64,000 nucleotides of DNA from Rhizoclosmatium globosum. Its lineage: Eukaryota > Chytridiomycota > Chytridiomycetes > Chytridiales > Chytriomycetaceae. Positions 46,891 to 56,969 of this stretch are shown one piece after another. The position numbers and the translations under genes are program-made. Each line of letters starts with the position of its first letter. Positions within the stretch are counted from its first letter, which is position 1. The notes beneath the pieces were generated by a model that was not told where the DNA came from, ran no database searches, and was given only the letters and a program-made list of their open reading frames with translations. Location: contig MCGO01000052.1 of the NCBI GenBank assembly GCA_002104985.1, positions 186,001-250,000 of the forward strand, read 5' to 3'.

Positions 46891-48876
46891 CTGGATTGAA
46901 GTTGTTTTTTTTTGTTTGGAAAGTTGTGGCAAAGAAAGCGGAAAGGATGGATTCCAGAAGCGCTCTCTCAAATTGGTCAAATTTGTTGCTTGGTCATGAG
47001 ACACGATACTGACATGAAGTGATTTATACTCCTCGGTGCACGCGAAGCTTGCCAGGTATAACTATATGATTAAATTTTGTTAGGAATTGTTTTGTTGCTA
47101 AATGAGATCGAGACGGGCAAGGCGGCACACCACGGGTGCCCAAAGCGCAGCATTTCCGTTTCTCGATCCGACACTCAATAATAGTACAGGCCGCTACCGC
47201 TTCTACGCTGATCGTGTTCATTAATGTCCCCGCAAGAAATAAAGACAAACTGTTAGCAATGGAGATATTCAAAATACCCACACAAAGAAATGGAGCAGGA
47301 GGAGTTAATACCGCTTTATTAATTGATAATGCAAATAAGGACATACTGGTGATTAAAAAGAATAAATCATGACACGAATGGATCTTCATCGTCAGACGCT
47401 ATCCGTTCTACCCTCGTCTATGCACAAGTAAAGGCATGTAGTTCTCTTCTGTTCGTGTCATTGCTCGCTTCGTTCGCATCCCTAAAACACAATACTCTAC
47501 GGCACCGCTCGCTTTTGAGTTCATTTCTATTTAAATGATTTTCTCTTCCTGACTTTGTTAGTTTCTACGTTCGCTGCCCCTCCTTTGTGCTTGTTCCACC
47601 AAGTCGCGCCTTTCAGGCGCTCAGTCGTCTTCCGTCTGTTTCACTGCTCGACCTTCCCTTTTTCAAATGTTTCAGTAGCAACTCTTTCGAGTTCATTTCT
47701 ATTTAGTTGGGTTCTCTATTGACTTAGGGTTTTCTTGCCCTTCATCCCTCTTGATTCACACATTAATTCCAGACTCCATAGCCCTAATTCACAAGTTAAG
47801 GCACAGTAACGTCCGTTTCACTGCTCACTCCATTCACCATTCCCAAAAAGCATAGTTCCAAAAGGTCCCTATGACAAGACAACTCGTTTTTGAATTTATT
47901 TCAATTAAATTGATGTTCTCCCTGATTTCGTTTGTTTCATTGCTCGCTGCGCTCGCTCTCCTCCCTTTTTTGCTTGTTCCAGAATTAACTCCAGATTCCT
48001 TCGCGCCTTTCAGGCGCTCAGTCGTCTTCCGTCCGTTTCATTGCTTGTTGCGCTCGAACTTTTTCTATTTCCCCTGGTTCACGAGTAACTCTACCTATTT
48101 AATTCATTTCTATTTTGTTGATTTCTCTCGGAAAGTCGTCGGTTTCACTGCTCGCTACACTAAATCCCTCCCTGTTTGTCTATAATATTCAATGATTTGT
48201 TTGAATCATGACTGGAAGTACATGATACAAAATGTATCACTCTGACTGTTCCATCCCAAAATCATTTTGACAGAATCTCAAAAATTACCTTAATAGTGAA
48301 GGTTTCATATCACACTGACAGTATATGGCTCACTTTTTGCACAATTGCGACAATGCCTGACTCATGGAGTTCAAGATGTCTGTCGCGACAGACGAAATTT
48401 GAACCCTGATGTACAGAAATAACAAAATTGGTTGTCAACATGTACAAATCAACAAGAACAAATACATCAAAGGAAAAGAATAAAAGTATAAAAGCAATCC
48501 GAATTTTGTTTTGTTTTTACTCAGTTTTGCGTTGAATGAAAAGGCCAAAACGTGCACATTGGACCTTACATAAGTAGGTTGGAGATGAGATAAGACTTGA
48601 CTAATAATCCACGTGGTCTCAGATTACACAACACGAAACTGGGTTGGGAGAGCGTTCTGGCCAAATAGTAACACCAAAGGAAAGGTTCAAGATTTTCAAC
48701 CTAATCATTGTGACTCATTTCAGAACGAACCTACCTTTGGCACTGTATGCCACTTGACGATGGCAGCGAATTCACGCAATTAACCATCAAGAACGTGCTT
48801 TCATAAATATATATTTCTCCGAAATTTCCGCAAAGTACTGACCATTAGTAATGTGACTGAAAAAATATAAATATAA
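46891..48876. other. Two-kilobase gene-poor region
   Basis: No convincing gene. It begins with the chitinase promoter. 47136-47372 is an AT-rich frame of 78 codons without recognisable domain. From about 47455 to 48181 degenerate repeats are seen (separate entry). The rest is AT-rich spacer. Confidence 0.5.
47455..48181. repeat. Degenerate repeat field with two identical hairpins
   Basis: Related sentences recur several times: a CGTCCGTTTCATTGCTCG-type phrase (47450-47470, 47634-47652, 47811-47825, 47925-47955, 48025-48050, 48140-48160) and a GAGTTCATTTCTATTTA phrase (47517-47534, 47690-47706). GCGCCTTTCAGGCGC, a perfect six-base-pair stem with a three-base loop, occurs at 47606-47620 and again at 48003-48017, each followed by TCAGTCGTCTTCCGTC. 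No coding content. Confidence 0.6.
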
Positions 48877-50145
48877 TCAAATCTGAAAGACAGGACCCAA
48901 CACAATCCCCTCTCTAGACTCCTCCGACACAGTCAACTGATTAAACCGCAAATCACACTCCACCATCTGAGGAACCATGACCAACAATTCCCTCGGAACA
49001 TCCCCCCACAACAAATTCCCATTCAACTTGAGCTGCGTAAGTCCACCCGAAGTCCCAATTTCGCGTGGAATCGGACCCGTGAGCCGGTTTCCGTAGAGAT
49101 AGACGAGATGCAAGTTTCGACAGTTTCTGAAGAGTGATGGCGGGATCTGCCCTGTGAGTGCGTTATCGCGTAACGTGAGGCGTTGTAGCAGTGTGCAGTT
49201 TGAAAGAGCTTCCGGAATGGGACCTGTGAGTTGAGGGGAGGAGTGGAGGTACAAGTATTCGAGTTTGTGGAGGTTCCCGATTGTAGTAGGGATCGTGCCT
49301 GAGAAGTTGTTTGTTTCGAGGTATAGGTGGGTCAGGTTTTTGAGGTTCCCAATGTCGGGGGAGATTGTGCCTGAGAGTTTGTTTACGGCGAGGGAGAGGA
49401 ATTTCAGGTTGATGAGAGTGTATAAGGGTTCTGGGATGGAGCCAATGAGGTTTGAGTCTGTGAGGTCTAGGTGGGAGAGGGTTTGCATGAGGCCGATGAG
49501 GGGAGGGATGGTGGATTCAGTGATTAGGTGGTTCCATTGGATTTTGTATGTGGTGTTTAAATAGACGGTTGCGTAGATTCTTTGATAGTTTTTTGGCCAG
49601 TGGTTCCAGAATAATTTGTCCATGTCAGATTGGGTGTAGGATGCGGCACGAGCTAAGGGGAGTTCGAGAAAGCGAGTCAAGTTCAGACGCGCGAAATGAA
49701 GAGATGACGTGATTCGAGCGTCCATTACACGAGATAGTGCACGGAATCTTATTACGTTCGATGGGTGGATCCATGACAGGATCTGCTCAATCAGTTCATC
49801 AAAGAGTTTTGGGCTACTTGGAGATTCCGACTTTGCAGGAAGAAAAAAGTAGGAAGGAGAGGAACAGTGTGAGTTTTGGTCGTTGCTTTGTTTCTTGTTG
49901 CTGTTTGTATGAGACCGCGATGGCGTGATGGACATTGGTTGGTGGAGGATGAACGTTCCAAGGGTGGTTTCACAAGTTGTTTCGGCCGCTTGTGCACTTT
50001 GAAGACAAGGGGCGTCCATTGGCTCCACATTAAACAGCTTTAAATTGATATCTTGAGAATGAGAAGGAAAGGACATGATGGAAGGTACAAAATGATAGAC
50101 AGTTTTGGAGCAGAAGTCAGAGGAAGGCGATGAAAATCCCATCAA
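48877..50145 (-). CDS. Intronless LRR protein with F-box-like lead-in
   Basis: 422 residues in one exon. Residues about 115-160 (KLFDELIEQILSWIHPSNVIRFRALSR) resemble an F-box helix pattern, though not certainly. Seven or more LRRs of 24 residues follow, such as LSHLDLTDSNLIGSIPEPLY and LTHLYLETNNFSGTIPTTIG, ending near residue 400. There is no signal peptide, so it is probably cytosolic, unlike plant receptor-type LRRs. A substrate-recognition role with SCF ligases is possible if the F-box is real. The 24-residue repeats match those of the 14.5-18.8 kb locus, but there every repeat has its own exon, while this gene has none. It may derive from a retrocopy. The true start may be an internal ATG. 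Confidence 0.7.
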   Translation of the reverse strand: MMGFSSPSSDFCSKTVYHFVPSIMSFPSHSQDINLKLFNVEPMDAPCLQSAQAAETTCETTLGTFILHQPMSITPSRSHTNSNKKQSNDQNSHCSSPSYFFLPAKSESPSSPKLFDELIEQILSWIHPSNVIRFRALSRVMDARITSSLHFARLNLTRFLELPLARAASYTQSDMDKLFWNHWPKNYQRIYATVYLNTTYKIQWNHLITESTIPPLIGLMQTLSHLDLTDSNLIGSIPEPLYTLINLKFLSLAVNKLSGTISPDIGNLKNLTHLYLETNNFSGTIPTTIGNLHKLEYLYLHSSPQLTGPIPEALSNCTLLQRLTLRDNALTGQIPPSLFRNCRNLHLVYLYGNRLTGPIPREIGTSGGLTQLKLNGNLLWGDVPRELLVMVPQMVECDLRFNQLTVSEESREGIVLGPVFQI

Positions 50146-50376
50146 GGTGGCGACAGATCGTCACTTGCATTCCCCTTTTTTATTCTTCTTTAATTAAGCT
50201 TTTCTCTTTCAGGTTTCCATTGAATAAAGCGGAGAGAAGGAGAACAAGTCCTTTATGCACCTCTTTTTTTGTTTTTTCTTTTGTGACTGTTTCCTTTGAG
50301 CCAACCAACCAACGAACCAACCAACACGCCAACAAAACCCTTTTCCATTCCAAACGAAGAAAGAAAGAAAGGCACG

Positions 50377-53300
50377 ATGAAACACGGGCGCGACGAAGAC
50401 GAACAAGACGATGAGTCACCCGAGTTCGACAACTACGACGACATTGAAGAAGATGTTGAAGACAGTGAAGAAGAAGAAGAAGACAACAACGAACAAGAAC
50501 CACAGCAAAAGAAGGCAAAGACTTCATCAACTACTTCGTCAAATCAGAAGTTCCACCTTCCTTCAAACGACGAAATCCAGAAACTGAAGGAAACAACAGA
50601 CTTGTTCCAGTCGAATCTGTTCAGACTTCAGGTGCGACTGTCCTTGTTGTTGTTCTTTGTCTTTATTTAATCATCGTAATCTTGCCAGATCGATGAACTC
50701 ATCAAAGAAGTCGCTCTCGACTACAACAAAACTGGAAACATCGACAAGGCCCTGCACGCACTCAAAGCCGTCCTCGACTCTTGCAAAGACATCAAAGAAC
50801 TCGACTTCAAACAGGCTACCCTCCTCCTCAAGAAACAGGGCGTCGCAATCCCCTTCCACCAGAAACCTGATCCAAATGCAATCAACTACAAGTTTGCTTT
50901 CAAAACTCCAGAAAAGGTTTTTATTGCTGGCTCATACCTCGTCAAAACTGTCGCCAAATCTAAAAATGGGTTTAATGTCGATGTTGCTGTTCAAATGCCA
51001 AGTGTAAGTCTTTTTTTTGCTGTGTCTGTGTCTGTGGGTTAGGAATGACCAGGATTGTGTTTGGCGATGAGTGGAACGAATCTTGTGCGGAGGGAGGCAT
51101 GACCGGAGCATGTTGCTATCAGGCGAAGCTGCGCGAAGCGAATCTCATGCGGAGGGAGGTACAACCGGAGCGCATAACCTTTACGTGAAGCTTTTGAAAA
51201 AAGTGAGCATGGGGAAAATACAAGAGAAGCGAGGACGAACGGCTCAAGACATGCAGCTTTGGCAAAGTAACGAGATTAACCCCGTACCCATACAGTCCCT
51301 CTTCCAAGAAAAGGATCATGTCAACAACAGATACTTTTACAAAAGATCCTACTACCTCGCAGTCATTGCAGCAGCTCTCCGCAAAAACCCCCAATTCTCA
51401 AACATTTCCTTTGAACTCCTCAACAAGGACCCTCGTCGACCTGTTATCGTCATTTCCTCAGACCCATCCCAAGATAAATCAACCGGATACGGTCACTTGG
51501 GTGGACCAGGCGGAGTCAAAATTCGTATTCTTCCCGTTATTGCTCCCGACTTGTTCGCAGTCCACAAATTGGCTCCAGGCCGAAACAACAACCGTCCCGC
51601 TGAAACTCCTGCTGACGCCGTCCTCCCCCCAACACCTCGATACAACTCATCCCTCCTCATGGATACAACACTTATCGCTCACCTCAATGCGCTGCACAAA
51701 CAAGCTGCATCAACAGCGGCCTTCAAAGACGCTGTCATTCTTGGAAAAGTGTGGTTGAATCAGAGGGGTCTTGGAGACAGTGGGTTTACTGGATTCCTGT
51801 GGAGTATGATCATCTTGTACCTGATGGGGAACGGAAACAAAAACAACAAGAGTACCAACGTGTTTTTGAGGGAGACGTTTAGTAGTTATCAGATTGTCAA
51901 GTTGACAATCGACTTTTTGGGTAAGAAACTGTTTCTGAAGGAATAGCAGAGTGTTGTACCTAACTTGATGGGCTTTCTCTACAGCTAACCATAACTTTGC
52001 CGAGGAGCCTCTGTTCATGACTCCAGATGGATTCCCTATTGCTCACCCAGATGTGCGTTTTTTTTCTTTAGATTTGAATTCCATATGCTCAAAGTGTCGT
52101 TGTTTAGTTCACAGCAAAGTCTTTCAGCTCCCAGTTTGATATGGTCATCGTGGATGCCACCGGTCGTGTGAATCTCGCTGCTTTCGTCAACGCTTCGACA
52201 TTGAACCATGTTCGTTATTCTCATTGGCATGATTACATAAAATCCCCTGACAACTTTTGCAGCTCCAATTCGAAGCCAGATCTAGCTTGAACCTCTTCAA
52301 GGAGCTTGGAAGTGACCGATTCGATGCCTTGTTCTTGAAAAACTTGACTGAACCGATTGGATACTACGATCTGATCCTCAGGTAAATGCGATGTTCTCCC
52401 TTGCAGCTAGAAGTGTACTGACCTTATTTCCAGAGTCGACAAGATCCCAGCCTCCTTTGCCGCTTACAAGAAAGCATCCACCCAACTCGACTTCCCCTCA
52501 AAACGCCAATTCTTCGCCCACTTTGTCACCCGCCTCCTCAAACTCGCCATCAAATCACGTACCCACCTCATCCGCGTCTCCGACGTCTCCCCACCTTCAT
52601 CCAATCACTGGAAAATCACCGAATCTTTCCCCGAAGACGACGACACCTCCGCCGTATACATCGGGCTCGTCCTGAACCCCGAAACCGCATTCGAACTCGT
52701 CGAGCAAGGCCCCGCCAGCGGAGAAGACGGCAAACTCGTTGAAAACTTCAGGAGAATCTGGGGAACGCGGTCATCGCTGCGTCGTTTCAACGACGGAAGT
52801 ATCGTTGAAAGTGTTGTTTGGGACGAGACGGACGGAACACCTGAAGGAAAAGTCTTGATTACGGGACAGATGGCTCGATACCTGATTTGCAGACACGTGA
52901 GTGTCTCTGAAGTGGACGTTTCGTTCTGGGGTAGCCAATTTGTAGAGCTGTTGAAAGAGTTTGGCGGGGATGAAAAGTTGGTGGATGTTGAGAAGCGGAC
53001 GGGAACGTTCTCGGAGGCTGTTGAAGCGTTCAATGCGTTTTCAAAGGCGATTAAAGGGTTAGATGGGATTCCGTTGGATGTTACGAATGTGGTTGCTTGT
53101 GATGCTGGGCTTCGGTATGCGAGTGTGTTTGTTCCTCAGCCGTCGTTTGCGGGAACTGAGACTGTTCGGTTGACGCCTATTTTGAAAGACCAGTTGGAGG
53201 TGTTGATTGACTTTGAGTCGAGTAATAAGTGGCCGGATACTATCCCAGCTGTTCAGAATATGAAGCTAGCCTTCTACATCAAGTTGGCGGAGTTGATTGC

Positions 53301-54672
53301 TGCTAATATGCCGGGCGCTTTGGCTACTGTGACAAAACCTGACAATTTGGATATGACGACTGGGTACTTGAATGTTCGAATGCCTTCTGGATATTCATTC
53401 CGTGCAAGGTTAAGAACTGGTGTTGAAATTACCCTCGCGAACAAGGCATTGAAAATGGCGGCGGGAACTGGAGATTACGGAATCCATCAAGCTGCTGCTA
53501 CTCGATTCCACAATGTTGATCGTGTTTACCGAGCAGTTGGTTCTCACTCTCATCGGTTCCAAAACGTACACTACCGATTCACACAGCTTTCAACAACTGT
53601 TCGCTTGGTGAAGAGGTGGTTGGCGGCACATTGGCTGGCTCCTCACTTTTCCGATGAGGCGATTGAGATTCTTGTGACGAAAGTGTTTGTTGAGTTCGCG
53701 CCATATCCAAGCCCCCCTGCCTGTGCATTTACTGGATTTATTCGAGTATTGGAGTTACTCTGGAAGTGGGACTTTGAAGGCGAGCCATTGGTTGTTGAGT
53801 TTGAGAAGGGCGAAATCACAACGGAAAAGAGAACTCAGATCAACACTCTGTTCAGGGGTAAACCTGAAGAGAATGGAGAGGAGCAGGAGGACCAGCATAC
53901 AAACGGAGAAGCTCAAAAAGAAGTGAAGAAGAAGGTGATCATGTGTTTGGCTACTGTGGATGATGTTACAGGAACTTTCTGGACTCAGAATGGTCCTAGT
54001 TTGATTGTTCTGAAACGAGTCAAGCAACTTGCTAAGGCTTCGTTCAAACTATTGAAGGATGCTATCACTGCCGGAGACGACGCCGAAGTCGCTGTAAGTT
54101 TATTAAAATCATGTTTAATGCATCCTAACTTCGTTCAGAAAATCTTTGTGACCCCTACAAATGGTTACGACTACCTCATTGAACTTGACGTGAGCAAACT
54201 CTCCAAGTACCACCATAACATTGCCTACGACGATTCGTTGCTCCCAAAAAGCAAAGCAAAGTTCAAGAACTTGGCTGCCTTTGACAAAAACCCACTTCAA
54301 AGGTTCTTGGAAGAATTCAACCCAGTCCAAAACTACATTCACGACTTACAACATGCTTTCGGCGATACCATGTCATTCTTTTATGATGTGAATGGAGGAA
54401 GCCAGATTGGTGTCTTGTTGAACAAGAAGTTGGTGGTTCCATTACAGCCGTTCAAGGTGAACTTGCAGTACAGCTTCAAGTTTGTACCTGAAGAAGAGGA
54501 CGTGCCTGTGGAAACAAAGAAAGGTAAAAAGGAGAAGGATGATGGTGGTAAGAAAAAGAAGGAGAAGAAGAAGAAGGCAATGGTTGTGCCAGATTACGCA
54601 GCGATTGGTGCTGAAATCGAGAGGTTGGGGTTGGGATTGGTGACTTCTGTGTCAAGCTCGTTTAATGAGTAG
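50377..54672 (+). CDS. UTP22 / NOL6 (Nrap) rRNA-processing factor
   Basis: About 1225 residues. Exons: 50377-50631, 50689-51003, 51296-51920, 51985-52052, 52108-52209, 52263-52381, 52434-54093, 54139-54672. Utp22/Nrap is part of the UTP-C module of the small-subunit processome in the nucleolus. The acidic N-terminus (EDVEDSEEEEEDN) is followed by Nrap landmarks: NYKFAFKTPEKVFIAGS, ILPVIAPDLFAVHKLAPGRN, ILGKVWLNQRGLG, RIWGTRSSLRRFNDGSIVES and RFHNVDRVYRAVGSHSHRF. The intron 51004-51295 is 292 nt and repeat-bearing. The last intron (54094-54138, 45 nt, GTAAGT..TTCAG) has a length divisible by three and no stop, so a retained-intron product would also be readable. The basic C-terminal tail (GKKEKDDGGKKKKEKKKK) fits nucleolar localisation. 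Confidence 0.9.
51077..51171 (+). repeat. Direct repeat inside a long UTP22 intron
   Basis: Two 33-nt copies at 51077-51109 and 51139-51171 share GCGGAGGGAGG and ACCGGAGC and differ at about five positions. A GCGAAGC word precedes the second copy. They lie in the 292-nt intron of UTP22, echoing the arrangement in the HGSNAT-like intron. Confidence 0.75.
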
Positions 54673-54888
54673 TCAATAAACTCTTTGCTCTTATATAATT
54701 TTTCCTCTAGCATACATGTGGCGATTAGGATCTCGTGTGTTCTTTTCTCATGCAACTTGCTCCTCTGCTTGTAGGATTCACTTACTTTGCGAATGAGTTC
54801 GATTGGCTTGTTCTATCAAAGGAATATGTGAGTGCAGTAAAACTGTGCAGTAGAGTTCGAGATTGTGGGTATTTCAGCTGATTGGATT

Positions 54889-55906
54889 TTATTCCGTAGG
54901 TGATAGACACTCTTGAAAGATTGGGGGAAGTCGTTTGATTCTTTCATCAAGACTCTTTGAATCTGCAGATCCCAGATTATTTGATCCTTCAAGATCCACC
55001 GTCTCAGCAAATCCACTCAAGTCCCCAGAATAGACAAACTTTGTCAAAGCAGAAAGCTCCTCTCCAGGCTTCAAGTCTTCAGCCATCCCCTGATATCCCT
55101 CCAAAGGCTTGTAGTCCAAACAGACAATAAAATGCTCATTACTGGAGGAACGCGAGGAACGCGGTTTTGTGCACGTTACGGAACGGAAGAAGAGCTTCAT
55201 TTGAGAGTACATGAAATCAATGTCGCGTGCTTTGAACATTTTGGCCACAAATGCGCCACCAGGTGCAAGAAGCTCTGTTGAAATATTGAGTGCCTATTTT
55301 TTGGCAGATTAGAAGTGGTTTTATGGTGGTACTGGGATCCATCCTTACAGCCAGAATCAGTTGATCTTGCATGTACTCGTCCATATCATGCAACCCCGTA
55401 ACGTCAGGAGCCCCGTCGCACTGTTTTAAAGTCAAATAGTGTTCTACCACGCATTGAAGCTACTCACGACAACCAACTGGGCCAGCTGACCACCCAACTC
55501 CTTCTTGATCGCATCAGCTGTCTTCTTCTTTGTAATGTCGCCCTGGAGCTGGACCACGCCTGGAATCGGAGCCATTTGCTGCAAATCAACAGCGACAATC
55601 CGTGCTTTTCCAGGTGGATTCACACGTCCAATCTTCCGTTCGAGGACTTGGCTCCAGGAACCCGGGGCTGCACACAGATCAACCACGTGCGTCACTTTGG
55701 AAAAGATGCGGAACTCTTCGTCTGTTTTTTGGTGGTTGTTTGTTTAGGGTTAGTGTAAAGATAGTAGCAGTGGTAGTTGGTAGTTAGAACAAACCAATCT
55801 GGAGCAGTTTGAATGCACTTCTTGCCCGCCAGCCTTGCTCTTTTGCTAATCGATAAAACACGTCTCGTTTGTCACGGCTTCGGCGGACTGCGGTGCCTGA
55901 GTTCAT
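54889..55906 (-). CDS. TRM7/FTSJ1-type tRNA 2'-O-ribose methyltransferase
   Basis: 280 residues; exons in coding order 55906-55795, 55721-55468, 55420-55349, 55293-54889. It uses S-adenosylmethionine to methylate riboses 32 and 34 of tRNA anticodon loops, working with partner proteins. Motifs: [26 protein letters not shown] at the N-terminus, then [18 protein letters not shown] (SAM site), [16 protein letters not shown] and AKMFKARD. The K-D-K-E tetrad is present: Lys in FKLLQI, Asp in CDGAPD, Lys in AKMFK, Glu in NEHF. The start [15 protein letters not shown] is chosen to match the short N-termini of the family. The stop faces UTP22, 216 bp away. Confidence 0.9.
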
Positions 55907-56969
55907 TTGGTGGCAAGTGGTGTTGGTTTCTGAACAGGAAAAAAGAAAGAACGCGGTAATCTCCTCTTTCAAACTACCCGCCATCTCGATTTCATCATAA
56001 GCCATACAGGAAATACTTGCGGCTAGGGTTGAAGTTCTGCTCGCTGCCTTCAGATCGCTTTTCCCCGATTCAAGAGTGACCATCCTTCTAAGTGCCTGCG
56101 ACGGATGGCTTGATTTCAACTTACATGTCAGGGGCTTCTCCTCTTTAAACTGACAATTAATGACATGAATAATCCCTTCTATATCAATAATTTATCTAAA
56201 ATACAATTATATATGGCTTTGGAAAACATGGCATCAACACCACAACCACAACCACAAGGACACTTTCGCTTTTGAACATACCGCATCTCTTGGTCGAAAA
56301 CGAAAACTGGATTCAGTAGAGCTTATTCAATTCGTTTGATCTGTCGAGGCCAATGTTGGTTTCTTAGTCATTCAGTGGATTCAGCGGATAATATATAGGT
56401 CCAACAACGAAATACCCTTTTCTTTTTGTACTTCGAGCTTGCCTTAAGACAAGTGAAAGTATACAGGAGTGGATGAGATACTACATACGATTCAATGCAT
56501 CAATTCATGCATTGCCTTGGACGCTGTGATGAATTCGTTGAGCCTGTGGTATGTCTTTGTAGTCAGTCTTTCGCTTACTGCCATCTCGATTGGCAGTGTT
56601 TCTGTAGTTAGACAACGCTGTTTTGTTTTTTTTCATTTCTAATTATTTGTTCTTTTAGTTGTCCTCGCACGTTAGTAAGGTCATCCCTCTTAGTCCCCCC
56701 TCTCTCACATTGCCTCACGCTCCTCTTCCAAAGTCTCCTGGAACAACACACTTCTTCGATCTACACCACCTACCCTTTTGATCGTCCTTGAGCCTTAACC
56801 TGGTTTAAATTGGTGTCAGCATTCTCCTTTCTGAGCATTTCTGCAACCAGTGTCCGAATCTATCTCTCTTCAATACTGGAGACAATCCTTTCTAATCCGT
56901 CTATTAGCTGAGCTCACACAAGTTCCTCTTCTTCCTGGAACATCTCCGTCTCATCCCTCGAAACCTCTG
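55907..56969. other. Intergenic, upstream of the TIR-NACHT-WD40 gene
   Basis: About 1.06 kb between divergent genes. No coding pattern or RNA gene recognised. A small imperfect hairpin, TGCCATCTCGATTGGCA, lies at 56580-56596. The long spacer may hold regulatory sequence for the receptor gene. Confidence 0.5.
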
